Positions 16,441 to 25,352 of a stretch of 64,000 nucleotides of DNA are shown here, piece by piece. The stretch lies in NCBI GenBank assembly GCA_027459705.1, contig DAIDHM010000200.1, positions 1 to 64,000 on the forward strand. Reading direction: 5' to 3'. The position numbers and the translations under genes were made by a program. Within the stretch, counting starts at the first letter, position 1, and each line of letters opens with the position of its first letter. The stretch comes from Ktedonobacteria bacterium (lineage in GTDB: Bacteria > Chloroflexota > Ktedonobacteria > Ktedonobacterales > JACDGC01). The notes beneath the pieces were generated by a model that worked only from the letters and a program-made list of their open reading frames with translations, had not been told where the DNA came from and ran no database searches.

Positions 16441-18273
16441 TCACGCTGGGCCAGCAAAGCGAGCCGACTGGCGTCCGTTCAGGAGCCGTTGGCGCGTGAA
16501 GCGTCCCTGGTGGCGAAATTTACGGTAACGTCGTGCGAGCAACTGCTTGGTGGAAAATCCATCCAACTCACCCAGGGCGGTATGGAGTTCCTGACGCATC
16601 CGATGAAACATCACTGCTGGGTCGGTGTGCGCGCCCGCTACTGGTTCGGGAATCACTGTATCTACGATACCCAGGCGCAAACAGTCCGCTGCCGTCAGTT
16701 TCAACTTTTCCGCGATTTCTTCAGCGCGGCTCGCATCGCGATATATGATGGTCGCAGCCCCTTCCGGCGCGATCACTTCGTAGATAGCTTCCTGGAGCAT
16801 GAGAATATGGTCGGCCACCGCCAGGACCACCGCGCCGCCACTCGCGCCCTCGCCGATCACTGCGGTAATGATCGGGATCGGCAGATCACTCATCTCCGCC
16901 AAACATTGTGCCATTGACCAGGCCAGCCCATGCCGCTCGCTCTCAGCGCTGGGGTCGGCCCCGATCGTATCTATGAACGTAATGAGCGGGCAGCCCAGTT
17001 GCGCGGCGAGCCGCATCACCCGCAGGGCCTTACGATAGCCCTCCGGCTTGGGTTTTTGTGGCACAATGCGCGCATTGTCTTCGGGATAGCGCCGTTGCTC
17101 GCCGATGAACATCACCACGCGATCATTGGCACCGGACGTTCCGGCGATGGTGCCCAGACCAGCGACAATCGTGGGATCATCTCCATAGCAACGATCCCCA
17201 CTCAGTGTAAAAAAGCGCGGCGAGAGCGCATGTATGTAATCGAGTGCGGTCGGTCGATCAGGGTGGCGCGCGAGTTGGACGCTTTCCCAGGCAGTATGCT
17301 CCCGGACCTCTGCCATCGCATGGCTCCGCGCTCGTGGCAGATGACGAGCATGCTTCACTGGCATTGTCGCCTGGAGGAGCATACCCAGCACACCCGGTAA
17401 TGCATCCCGCGGCACAATCGCATCGATCATCCCTGCCGCCAGCAGAGATTCCGCGCGATGCGAGCCTTCGGGTAAGCGCTGCTTGAGCACCTGCTCCGCG
17501 ACACGCGGACCGGCAAAACCAATCGTTGCCCTGGGTTCAGCCAGTAAAATGTCTCCCAGATTTGCAAAGCTCGCGAAGACACCTCCCGTTGTGGGACTGG
17601 CGAGGACTGAGCAATAGAATAAACCGGCATTATGGAAGCGCCGCACCGCCGCCGCTGTTTTGGGCATCTGCATCAGGCTGAGCGTGCCTTCTTGCATACG
17701 CGCTCCGCCACTATTGACGACCGTAACCACCGGGAGCCTGTGCTGCAAGGCGTATTCAAACGCATACGCGATCTGCTCGCCGACAACCGAGCCCATGCTG
17801 CCGCCCATAAAATGGAAATCCAGGACTGCCAGTACGGCTTCGATATGCTGAATACGACAACGGCCAATCACAATGGCATCGAGCAGTCCAATTTTTTGTT
17901 GCTCACGCTGTATTTTAAGCGCATAAGGCTGATCGTCCACAAATCCAATCACATCTGTGGACTGAATGGCCTGGCCAATTGGTTTGAAGGTCGCGACATC
18001 TGCCAGCTGCGCGATACGCGCGCGCGCCGTCGTGGAAAGATGATGTCCGCAATGCGCGCAGATTGCATAGCGAGCGTATAGGCCATCGGCATCTTCCAGC
18101 GCGGCTTTGCACTCAGGGCAGGTCGGTATAGCGGCGGCGGCCACAGAACTGGGTTGCGAGGCCGCAATCGCTTTGGGCAGCAGATGGGTAGTGAGCCATT
18201 GCAGACTGGTACTCGCGACGAGTGACATGGATTCTGTCACACATCGTGCTCGTCCGACGCGGGCAGCGATCAT
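16441..18273 (-). CDS. accDA: Fused acetyl-CoA carboxylase carboxyltransferase, beta-alpha (AccD-AccA)
   Basis: Transfers carboxyl from carboxybiotin to acetyl-CoA, giving malonyl-CoA for fatty-acid synthesis. About 610 residues in one chain. The AccD half comes first, with a zinc finger (C52, C55, C72, C75) and the crotonase-fold core (TVVNSGGARMQEGTLSLMQM, SPTTGGVFASFA). The AccA half begins near residue 320 (YIHALSPRFFTLSGDRCYGDDPTIVAG, FIDTIGADPSAESERHG, GEGASGGAV). The start at 18273 is chosen because GAGAGGTG lies 5-6 bases upstream; a longer frame to 18420 lacks this. The usual form is two separate genes. No accB or accC is nearby. A hairpin-rich leader precedes the gene. Confidence 0.93.
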   Translation of the reverse strand: MIAARVGRARCVTESMSLVASTSLQWLTTHLLPKAIAASQPSSVAAAAIPTCPECKAALEDADGLYARYAICAHCGHHLSTTARARIAQLADVATFKPIGQAIQSTDVIGFVDDQPYALKIQREQQKIGLLDAIVIGRCRIQHIEAVLAVLDFHFMGGSMGSVVGEQIAYAFEYALQHRLPVVTVVNSGGARMQEGTLSLMQMPKTAAAVRRFHNAGLFYCSVLASPTTGGVFASFANLGDILLAEPRATIGFAGPRVAEQVLKQRLPEGSHRAESLLAAGMIDAIVPRDALPGVLGMLLQATMPVKHARHLPRARSHAMAEVREHTAWESVQLARHPDRPTALDYIHALSPRFFTLSGDRCYGDDPTIVAGLGTIAGTSGANDRVVMFIGEQRRYPEDNARIVPQKPKPEGYRKALRVMRLAAQLGCPLITFIDTIGADPSAESERHGLAWSMAQCLAEMSDLPIPIITAVIGEGASGGAVVLAVADHILMLQEAIYEVIAPEGAATIIYRDASRAEEIAEKLKLTAADCLRLGIVDTVIPEPVAGAHTDPAVMFHRMRQELHTALGELDGFSTKQLLARRYRKFRHQGRFTRQRLLNGRQSARFAGPA

Positions 18274-18310
18274 ACGATCACCTCTCTGCGCGAAAATCTG
18301 GGTGGGATGC

Positions 18311-18370
18311 AAGGCCCTCCCGCCCCGCACCGGACTTTCCGGCCACATGACCACGAGACGGGGAGGCCTT
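18311..18370 (-). promoter_or_regulatory. Structured leader upstream of accDA
   Basis: An outer stem pairs 18311-18321 with 18361-18370 (AAGGCC/GGCCTT plus GGGA/TCCC), and an inner perfect hairpin CCGGA...TCCGG lies at 18330-18342. It sits between the binding-protein gene stop and the accDA SD. With no T tract after it, it is more likely a leader or processing structure than a terminator. Confidence 0.35.
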
Positions 18371-18506
18371 GTGAGATGAGCTACGAGCTGATGGATGATC
18401 GCGCCAGACGACGCGGGCAACAGAAAGCTGAGCCTTCAGCATAAGACAAGCTTCATAATTCCAGACCATCCTGCCACCAGAACATGAAGCCTGCCACACA
18501 ACCGGG

Positions 18507-19736
18507 TTAGGGAGTGACTGCCGCCAGATCGGGCGCGGAGAGCAGCATGACTTGTTGCTCGGCGCCGGTCAAGTCGACTTGGAACGCGCCGTAGGGGCCG
18601 AAAACGTTGTGGTATTGGTTGAAATTGAGGTCGCCACTCGCGCCTTCCTGGTCGATCTTTGTTCCGGCCTTGATGAGGGCCAGACAATCAGTATAGGTGT
18701 AACATTGCGTACCAGGCGGGCTGGTGACATTCATCATCTGCGCGTTGATGGCGGTGGTGTTGAGCGAATTAGCTTTATCGACCGCCAATGCCAGCGAAAT
18801 GACGGCGTCATAGGCATAATTCGCGTTCGGGAGTGGTTGCGCGGTGCTGCCGAAGAGCGAAGAGAAGACGCTCATGAAATCGTCATTCGCTTTGCCGGTC
18901 ACGGATGTTCCATAGACCGAGGTCAGATGGGCGTTGGCGACAGGATACGTGATCGCCTTCAGATAATCATCCGCGCCCGTCACATCTGTGCCGATGAAGG
19001 GAATGGCGAGGTTATCCAGCTCTTTGAAGTTCTGGAACAATACCGCGGCAGTTGCTGGGTCCGTCTGTGTGAAGATGACATCGGGATTGGAATTGATGAT
19101 TTGCTGCACCTGACTGCGATAATCAGTCTGATCGGGCGCGACGGTCACGTTCGAAACGATCTTGTTGCCCATCTTCTGCCAGGTGGCGGTGATAGGTTGC
19201 GCGAACGTCTGAGCGGCAATGTCAGAGAAAAAGAGCAATGCGGCATTCTTGTAACCCTTCTTCTGCGCATAGAGCGCCATCGCGACACCCAATTGGGAAT
19301 CTGAAGGGCTGTTCCGCCAGACCCAGGGATTCGTATTATGGTCGAAAAGCGTGCTGCCCCCCTGGAATTGCAACGGAATTTTCGCGGCGGTGACAATCGG
19401 CTCAACCGCATTGATTTCCTGCGTCTCAGGGCCAATGATACCGACGAGATTCTGCGAAGCGAGCAATTGATGGAGAGCGGGGACGGAGTCGGCCTCGTCA
19501 CACTGCGTATCGGCGTGGGCGAGATTGAGCTGCCTCCCCAGAACGCCGCCATGGTCATTTATCTCTTTCTGGGCCACCTGCGCCCCCTGGAGCATCGCCT
19601 GCCCCAGACTGGCCAGCGTGCCTGTGAAGCAAGAGAGCACACCCATGGTCACCGGACCACTGCCACCGCCAGCGGACGTAGAACCACATGCAGCGAGTGA
19701 TAAGACGAGAATGACGACAAAGATGCGTTTCTGCAT
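18507..19736 (-). CDS. Branched-chain-amino-acid-type ABC transporter binding lipoprotein
   Basis: Periplasmic binding protein fold type I, LivJ/AmiC-like, 409 residues. Signal peptide with a lipobox (SLAAC, C17) followed by a Gly/Ser linker, so it is membrane-tethered outside the cell. It carries the LivJ core layout: VTMGVLSCFTGTLASLGQAMLQGAQVAQKEIN, VVGIIGPET-like (LVGIIGPETQEINAVEPIV), and a second lobe. The ATG at 19736 has AAAGGA 7 bases upstream. It lies after livF and its leader holds a stable hairpin (19757-19791), often seen before highly expressed binding-protein genes. Substrate unknown: amino acids, amides, urea and organic acids are all known for this family. Confidence 0.92.
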   Translation of the reverse strand: MQKRIFVVILVLSLAACGSTSAGGGSGPVTMGVLSCFTGTLASLGQAMLQGAQVAQKEINDHGGVLGRQLNLAHADTQCDEADSVPALHQLLASQNLVGIIGPETQEINAVEPIVTAAKIPLQFQGGSTLFDHNTNPWVWRNSPSDSQLGVAMALYAQKKGYKNAALLFFSDIAAQTFAQPITATWQKMGNKIVSNVTVAPDQTDYRSQVQQIINSNPDVIFTQTDPATAAVLFQNFKELDNLAIPFIGTDVTGADDYLKAITYPVANAHLTSVYGTSVTGKANDDFMSVFSSLFGSTAQPLPNANYAYDAVISLALAVDKANSLNTTAINAQMMNVTSPPGTQCYTYTDCLALIKAGTKIDQEGASGDLNFNQYHNVFGPYGAFQVDLTGAEQQVMLLSAPDLAAVTP

Positions 19737-19756
19737 TACCATTTCCTTTCAAGATC

Positions 19757-19791
19757 CAGACTGCTTCCCGCGCGCAGCACGCGGCGGTCTG
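19757..19791 (-). promoter_or_regulatory. Intercistronic hairpin before the binding-protein gene
   Basis: CAGAC/GTCTG outer stem with an inner CCGCG/CGCGG stem and 7-nt loop, ending 20 bases before the ATG at 19736. It could stabilise the downstream message or weaken read-through from livF. Confidence 0.35.
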
Positions 19792-19976
19792 CGTTACGTT
19801 GATCGGCGATGACCGTATCTGCTCTGATCGATCCGCGCATACCTGAGCTCGCTCTGCGAATGTCCTGCGCTCTCCTTTCTGTCTCTTCCTCTGGGTGCGC
19901 TGGCCAGGTTGCCCCGTAGATACCGCAGGCAACGACTGGGCTACCTGGTGACTTTGCTCGCACCCAGGCAAACAGA

Positions 19977-20699
19977 CTACGATAAGCGGCCGACATAGAG
20001 TTGCACGACCTCGGGATCCTCCAGCAACTCTCGCCCGGTTCCTTCCAATCGATTCTTCCCCAGGACCAGCACATACGCCCGTTGCGCGTGTCGCAGGGTC
20101 TCGCGCGTATTTTGTTCAACGATGATAATCGAAACATTCGTCGCGCGGATCTGCTCGATCCGTTCCCAGATCAACGCCTGGAAACGGGGTGAGAGGCCGA
20201 CACTGGGTTCATCAAGGATGAGCACCGCGGGATCTACCATGAGGCCGCGCGCCAGCGCCAGCATCGTCCGCTGACCACCGCTCAAGGTACTCGCGCGCCG
20301 CTGAGAGGAAGCTTTCAGGTCAGGAAAAAGTTCGAAGAGCTGGTCGATCCGCTCACGGATTCCCGATTTGCGCACATACCCACCCATATCGAGATTCTCG
20401 CGGATGGTCAGGTCAGGAAAGACGTTTTCCACCTGTGGCACATAAGCGATACCCCGTCGCACGAGCGCTTCGGCGGGTAATCCAGTAATTTCTTTGTCCT
20501 GCACAAAGATCTTGCCAGCTGATGGGCGGATCAATCCCGCGACCGTTTTGAGCAAGGTGGATTTCCCCGCTCCATTTGGCCCCACGATCGCTGTGATGGC
20601 GCCCCGAAAGGCTTTGATGCTGACACCTTCAATGATCGGTGGACCGCCATACCCAGCAGTTAACCCTTCAACACGCATCACGGCATCTTCGTCATTCAT
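19977..20699 (-). CDS. livF: LivF-type ABC transporter ATPase
   Basis: One of the two ATPases of a branched-chain-amino-acid-type importer. 240 residues. Walker A GPNGAGKST, LivF-type Q-loop (YVPQVENVFPDLTIRENL), signature LSGGQ, Walker B LILDEPSVGLSP and the H-loop region IIIVEQN. It starts with ATGA overlapping the stop of livMG, so it is translationally coupled. The short LivF form lacks the extra helical region of LivG. It pairs with the ATPase half of the fused protein just upstream. Confidence 0.94.
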   Translation of the reverse strand: MNDEDAVMRVEGLTAGYGGPPIIEGVSIKAFRGAITAIVGPNGAGKSTLLKTVAGLIRPSAGKIFVQDKEITGLPAEALVRRGIAYVPQVENVFPDLTIRENLDMGGYVRKSGIRERIDQLFELFPDLKASSQRRASTLSGGQRTMLALARGLMVDPAVLILDEPSVGLSPRFQALIWERIEQIRATNVSIIIVEQNTRETLRHAQRAYVLVLGKNRLEGTGRELLEDPEVVQLYVGRLS

Positions 20700-22570
20700 A
20701 CTGTTACCTCATCGCCCAAGTAGGCGTCGATGACACTCTGGTTCGATCGCAGCGACTCGAATGGTCCAGCGGCAATCACCGCGCCCTGCGCCATCACGAC
20801 CACCTGATGCGCGACGCGTTCGATGAATGGCAGATTATGCTCGACCACGATAACCGTGGTACCGGAGGCGACAAATGCTTCGATGGCGCGGGCCATACGT
20901 TCACCGAGGACGGGATTGACACCACCCATAGGCTCGTCCAGGATGATCAATTTGGGTTCAGCCATGCGGATGCGCGCGAATTCAACCAGGCGCTTCTGTC
21001 CACCGCTCAGGTTGCCGGCCAGTTCATTGGCCAACTTCGTGAGACCAAACTCTTCGATGATGGCGCGGGCACGCGCGAGATCCGCCTCGGCCACCGAATG
21101 ATGCCCGATGCCAGGTCCGAGCATACTGCGGAGCAGGGTCTCTTGATCAGGTTCGAATTTCGCCAGCAGGATATTCTCCAACACGGTGAGCCCTGGCCAT
21201 TCGCGTGGTGTCTGAAAGGTGCGAATCAAGCCGAGCCGCGAGATCTCATGCGGTGGCAGATTCTGAATTTCGGTCCCTTCAAAAGTCACCGTGCCCGTGT
21301 CGGAACGCTTGAAACCAGATATCAAATCAATCGCGGTGCTTTTTCCCGCGCCATTCGGTCCAATCAGCCCGGTCACCGTACCTTTGGGCACACGGAACGA
21401 ACAGCCATCCACTGCTGCTACCCCACCGAAATGTTTCGAGAGGCCTTCCAGGACGAGAATATCTGGAGGTGATTCAATGGGCGCGGCGTTGGCCACCACC
21501 GCGGGCACGGCTGCCGGGGCCATCGCGGGCGCGGTCGTCGCGACGTCTGGAACCGCTACGGTCGCCGCGGCTTCGGTCGCCGCGGGTGGCGCTGTCTCAG
21601 GCTCTGGCTGCACATGCGGCAAGTGGTAATGGTAGCGTCGCTCTGGGAACAGCCCTTGTGGCCGGAAGAAAAGGAAGAGGACCAGCACGAGGCCGATCGT
21701 AATGAGCCGCAAGCTCGGGATAACACTGGGATGTCCAGGGATATCGGGTAAGAACCTGGTAGATTCCTGCACCACCATGAAGATGATCACGACCCCAAAG
21801 ATGACCCCGCGGATGTTCCCCTTACCACCAACAAGGATCGCCGAATAGAGCACGATAGCCTCGATTGGCGACCAGGCCGATGGATTGAACGCCGTGACAT
21901 AGGCGGCAAATAAACTCCCCGCGAGCCCACCAATCGCCGCGCCCAGCACATAGGCTTTCAGCTTCAGCATATAAATGTTGCGGCCAAATGCGGCGGCGGC
22001 GCGTTCGTCTTCGCGCAGTGATCGGAGCGCCAACCCAAATTTGCTGCCAGAGAGGCGCACGAGGATCAGCACGATACCGGCGAAGATGACCAGACAGAAT
22101 ACCATGAAGAACGCGGGATAGTCGTTGAACGAAATTCCCAGGACATCAGCCATGGGGTTGATCAGGCCGAAGACGCCATTGTACCCGTCAAAGAGCGGAA
22201 CGTACTGGCTGGCAAGTACGTAGAGCACATAAACCGCGCCGAGGGTGACGATCGAGAAGTAGATACCCCTCAGGTTCCGCAAGGCAATCAGCCCGACCAC
22301 CAGCCCCATCACCGCGGCGGCGAGGGTGGCCCCCAGCATCGCGAGCGGATATGGCAATTGCAGCCCGAAGATGTACTGCGCTGGCGCGATCGGCTGACCG
22401 ACGGTGAGGACGATCGTCATATACGCGCCTAATGCCACATAGCCATAGAACGCCAGGTCGAAATCTCCGGCCCATCCCCAGATGAGATTCAACCCCAACG
22501 CCGCGATCCCAAAGATGGCCCCTTCGGTGAAGATGGTAATGATATATTGCGACCAGAACTGCAAGGTCAT
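20696..22570 (-). CDS. livMG: Fused LivM permease-LivG ATPase
   Basis: One chain of 624 residues joins an importer permease and an ATPase. Residues about 1-310 are LivM-like with 8-10 membrane helices (GIAALGLNLIWGWAGDFDLAFYGY, SLREDERAAAAFGRN). A Pro/Ala/Val-rich linker covers about 318-375. The LivG ATPase follows, with Walker A GPNGAGKST, signature LSGGQKRLVEFAR, Walker B LIILDEPMGGVNP and the H-loop VVEHN. Start and stop both overlap neighbours by four bases. Such fusions occur in this family but separate genes are the rule. Fusion fixes one permease to one ATPase, the other ATPase being LivF. Confidence 0.94.
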   Translation of the reverse strand: MTLQFWSQYIITIFTEGAIFGIAALGLNLIWGWAGDFDLAFYGYVALGAYMTIVLTVGQPIAPAQYIFGLQLPYPLAMLGATLAAAVMGLVVGLIALRNLRGIYFSIVTLGAVYVLYVLASQYVPLFDGYNGVFGLINPMADVLGISFNDYPAFFMVFCLVIFAGIVLILVRLSGSKFGLALRSLREDERAAAAFGRNIYMLKLKAYVLGAAIGGLAGSLFAAYVTAFNPSAWSPIEAIVLYSAILVGGKGNIRGVIFGVVIIFMVVQESTRFLPDIPGHPSVIPSLRLITIGLVLVLFLFFRPQGLFPERRYHYHLPHVQPEPETAPPAATEAAATVAVPDVATTAPAMAPAAVPAVVANAAPIESPPDILVLEGLSKHFGGVAAVDGCSFRVPKGTVTGLIGPNGAGKSTAIDLISGFKRSDTGTVTFEGTEIQNLPPHEISRLGLIRTFQTPREWPGLTVLENILLAKFEPDQETLLRSMLGPGIGHHSVAEADLARARAIIEEFGLTKLANELAGNLSGGQKRLVEFARIRMAEPKLIILDEPMGGVNPVLGERMARAIEAFVASGTTVIVVEHNLPFIERVAHQVVVMAQGAVIAAGPFESLRSNQSVIDAYLGDEVTV

Positions 22571-23463
22571 TCGAACATGCTCCTTCCTGGTTTGGTGAAG
22601 AGGCCGCGGGGACGCACGAGGATGACGATAGCGAGGATCGCGAAAGCAAACGCGAGGTTATAGCTGGCGAGGCTATATTTGCCGAGATTAAAGCTGCCGA
22701 TGAACTCCAGGACCAGACCAACGATGATAGCGCCTGCCATGGTGCTGAAGGGTTTGCCCAACCCACCAGCGACGGTCGCTGTGAGCGTGATGAGGAAGAA
22801 ACTGAACCCAAAGTAGGGAGTGAAGGAACCCACACTCTCGGCCAGGACAAAGCCCGCATAGCCTGCGACGAGGCCCGCTAAGGCCCAGGTGGCGGCGGAG
22901 ATGAACTGGGCGTTGATGCCGGTGACGCGCGCCAGTTCGCGATTCTGGTACACCGCTCGCAGCGCCTTGCCAAACTGCGTATAGGTAATGATCACGAAGA
23001 GCAAGCCGGTGATGGCCAGCGCGGTCAGCAGGATCATGATCTCGGTTGAGGTCCATAAGAAAGGACCGATGTGCATTGGTGCGCTCTGAGGGATGGTATA
23101 GGCGACACTCGACGCACCAAAGATGATGACCAGGATATTTTGAATGATGAAAGACATCCCTAACGTGGCGATGAACGTTGGCATCGTCCCCACTCGATTG
23201 CGAATGAATCGATCGATCACGAGGGTCTGCATGGCGAGCGCGGTGATGCCGCCTGCCAGCGCTGCGGCGATCGCCGAAAGCAGCAGATTACCCGTTCTCT
23301 GATGAACGACATATGCCGCGTACGCGCCGATCGTCAAAATCTCGCCATGCGAGAGATTGGCGACATTGGTGACGGCATATTCCAGTGTGAAGGCCACTGC
23401 TGAGAGCGAGAGGATCGCCGCCGCCACTAAACCAAAGCCCAGGGTCAGCAACAGTTGTTGCAC
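22567..23463 (-). CDS. livH: LivH-type ABC transporter permease
   Basis: Inner-membrane permease of the same importer, 298 residues from the GTG at 23463, which has GAGGTG 5 bases upstream (GAGGTGACTTCGTG). A longer frame to 23520 adds a Pro-rich segment before the first helix and lacks an SD. Family motifs: NVANLSHGEILTIGAYAAYV, FIATLGMSFIIQNI, and SVGSFTPYFGFSFFLITLTATVAGG. About eight membrane helices. First gene of the liv operon; its stop overlaps the livMG start. Confidence 0.94.
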   Translation of the reverse strand: MQQLLLTLGFGLVAAAILSLSAVAFTLEYAVTNVANLSHGEILTIGAYAAYVVHQRTGNLLLSAIAAALAGGITALAMQTLVIDRFIRNRVGTMPTFIATLGMSFIIQNILVIIFGASSVAYTIPQSAPMHIGPFLWTSTEIMILLTALAITGLLFVIITYTQFGKALRAVYQNRELARVTGINAQFISAATWALAGLVAGYAGFVLAESVGSFTPYFGFSFFLITLTATVAGGLGKPFSTMAGAIIVGLVLEFIGSFNLGKYSLASYNLAFAFAILAIVILVRPRGLFTKPGRSMFE

Positions 23464-23829
23464 GAAGTCACCTCTTCCTGATGCGCTCGTTATGGGGGGA
23501 CGGATGGATGGGGGCGGCACCTGTGGGGTGTGGGGGAGATTCGCAAGCGATAGCCACGTTGTTCACCTTCTTTGTAAGGAGGGATCTTCATCGATCCACA
23601 ATGGAGTTCGTCGAGCTTAGCGATAGTATACTTAACTGCTCATGACAAACCTCAGCAGGAAATGCCGTGCGGTATAACAGGATGTATAACAATGCCGTTG
23701 ACTCCCAATCCGCAAGGGAAAGATGGATTCGCAACCCACTGGATAGACCAAGGCGACGTACCTACCGTATGCGGTAGACGCGTCGCCTTGGTGTCTCGGC
23801 TTGGTTCACGAACTCAGTGTGTGAATAGC
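23464..23829. other. Intergenic region with the liv promoter and a large hairpin
   Basis: 366 bases without a supported gene. On the minus strand a TATACT box (rc of about 23625-23630) and a TTGTCA nearby are promoter candidates for livH, though their 12-base spacing is not ideal. The 23747-23792 inverted repeat is listed separately. Confidence 0.4.
23747..23792. terminator. Large bipartite hairpin between livH and the oxidoreductase gene
   Basis: A perfect 12-bp outer stem (ACCAAGGCGACG at 23747-23758, complement at 23781-23792) plus a perfect 6-bp inner stem CTACCG/CGGTAG (23762-23767, 23772-23777) with a 4-nt loop. It lies 38 bases after the stop of the minus-strand oxidoreductase. There is no T tract, so it may act as a Rho-assisted or processing hairpin. 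Confidence 0.5.
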
Positions 23830-24744
23830 TCAGCCAATCTGTAAGACTGCTTTGCCCGCGACTTTGCGCTCCAGGAGCAGGCGGACCGCCTTCGCGGCGT
23901 CGACCCATTCACCCTGCCAACCGATCTGCGGATCGAGTTGATGGGTGTCTATGAGACTCACGAGATAGCCCAAATCATCGGCGATATTGCCACCAGCGCT
24001 CGTGAGGCCGAACGCCAAAATCGACCTGCCAGGTCCTACCGTGCCATAGGGCGGGAAGACGGCCGGCTCATGGCTCGCGTAGCCAATCGAGACGAGGATA
24101 CCCTGGGGCGCCAATCGCTGGTAGGCGCTGACGAGTTGCGGGCCGCCGACATTATCGATAACGACATGCAGCGGCGTCTGGATCGTTTCCAGATCCGTCA
24201 CCACGGCATCGGCCCCTAATTCGCGCAGCCCGGCGCCACGTTGCGCGTTCCCCACGACGGCGATGACATAAGCGCCAGCACGATGACCCAGTTGCACGGC
24301 ATAGCGTCCCACACCGCCCGAGGCGCCAGTAACGAGCACATGCTTCCCCAGGACGGATCCGACGACGCGCAGGGCGCGCAATGCTGTCAGACCGGCCACC
24401 GGGATGGTGCTGGCCGCCGCCATATCGACATTCGGAGGTAATGGGGCAAGTTTATCGACATCCACTGCGCGCAGTTCCGCCCACGCGCCATTTGGCCCCC
24501 AGGTCACTACACGAGTGCCGACCGCTGGTCCTTCGCCATTCGCGGCCGCTTCGACAACCGTTCCGGCAGCGTCCCAGCCAGGAATGCTGCCCGTGGCAGC
24601 ACCAGAGAGTTCGGGGAGTTCGCCATGGTTGAGCGAAATTGCCGCAATTTTGACGAGTGCCTGGTATGGCGCTGGTCGCGGATTCGGCGCCTCACCCAGG
24701 GTGAGGTGCGCCGGGGCATGCGGGTCAACGATCAATGCGCGCAT
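23830..24744 (-). CDS. Zinc-independent MDR-family quinone/enone oxidoreductase
   Basis: NADPH-dependent reductase of the medium-chain dehydrogenase/reductase superfamily (quinone oxidoreductase-like), 304 residues. N-terminal GroES-like domain (ALVKIAAISLNHGELPELSG, PGWDAAGTVVEAA) and Rossmann domain with VLVTGASGGVGRYAVQLGHRAGA, consistent with NADPH use. The zinc-binding Cys/Glu residues of alcohol dehydrogenases are absent. ATG at 24744 with AAGGAGA upstream. Likely monocistronic, followed by the 23747-23792 hairpin. Substrate unknown; quinones or enoyl compounds are typical. Confidence 0.92.
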   Translation of the reverse strand: MRALIVDPHAPAHLTLGEAPNPRPAPYQALVKIAAISLNHGELPELSGAATGSIPGWDAAGTVVEAAANGEGPAVGTRVVTWGPNGAWAELRAVDVDKLAPLPPNVDMAAASTIPVAGLTALRALRVVGSVLGKHVLVTGASGGVGRYAVQLGHRAGAYVIAVVGNAQRGAGLRELGADAVVTDLETIQTPLHVVIDNVGGPQLVSAYQRLAPQGILVSIGYASHEPAVFPPYGTVGPGRSILAFGLTSAGGNIADDLGYLVSLIDTHQLDPQIGWQGEWVDAAKAVRLLLERKVAGKAVLQIG

Positions 24745-25007
24745 CGTTTGTCATTCTCCTTTGCTTGAATAGACTGGTGGTGGAGCATGCTGAATGCCCA
24801 CGAACAATCAGATCATAATCCGTATCGCAATATGCCTACCTCAGGCGCGTGGTATCAGGTCGTGGTCGGCACGGATGGGACCATCGGCCCAGAGCTTTCG
24901 GGACGAATGTTCCTGTGTATCTTCCTGGGTACACCGATAATGCGTAGTAATCGGAAACGCGGGTCAGTCAACTATGATTGATTCGCGTCAGGAGAGGAGC
25001 GCATCCG

Positions 25008-25313
25008 ATGTCAAAGATCAACACAGCCAACCCAGTTTCGGCGAACTCAGCGACTTCCATGCCAACACGGTCGACATGGAACCATACACCGCATCCTCCA
25101 CAGTTGTCGATCGCGCCGCCCGCCGCGGTCATTGAGTTACAATCGCCACCAATACAAGCGCAATTCCCGAAGTCACCGAATCAATTGGCGCTCCCCGCGG
25201 CGCAGAACCTCATGACGCCGCCAGCGACTGCGCCACCTCCGCCGCCGCCACCTGAGGCGCCGACCACCGATGTTCCGCTGGTCACGCCACCACCATCTTT
25301 GACCAGGTCCTGA
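25008..25313 (+). CDS. Proline-rich small protein
   Basis: 101 residues from the ATG at 25008, which has GGAGAGGAG upstream; no family. The sequence is low in complexity, rich in Pro, Ala, Ser, Thr and Asn, and has a run of seven prolines near residue 77. No signal peptide or membrane helix can be seen. Composition suggests an unstructured protein or a linker-like peptide. A good hairpin follows at 25353-25379, which together with the SD argues that the gene is real, but the low complexity means chance cannot be excluded. Confidence 0.45.
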   Translation: MSKINTANPVSANSATSMPTRSTWNHTPHPPQLSIAPPAAVIELQSPPIQAQFPKSPNQLALPAAQNLMTPPATAPPPPPPPEAPTTDVPLVTPPPSLTRS

Positions 25314-25352
25314 GTGTTACGTTGAACTCGTACAGTGTTCCTGAACAAAACG

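Noticed and set aside
18552-19304. 250-codon plus-strand frame opposite the binding-protein gene
   Set aside because: Shadow of the real minus-strand gene; no SD and unlikely composition (many Arg, Val, Gly).
20639-21472. 277-codon plus-strand frame opposite livMG
   Set aside because: Opposite a conserved ABC protein with ATPase motifs; no motifs of its own.
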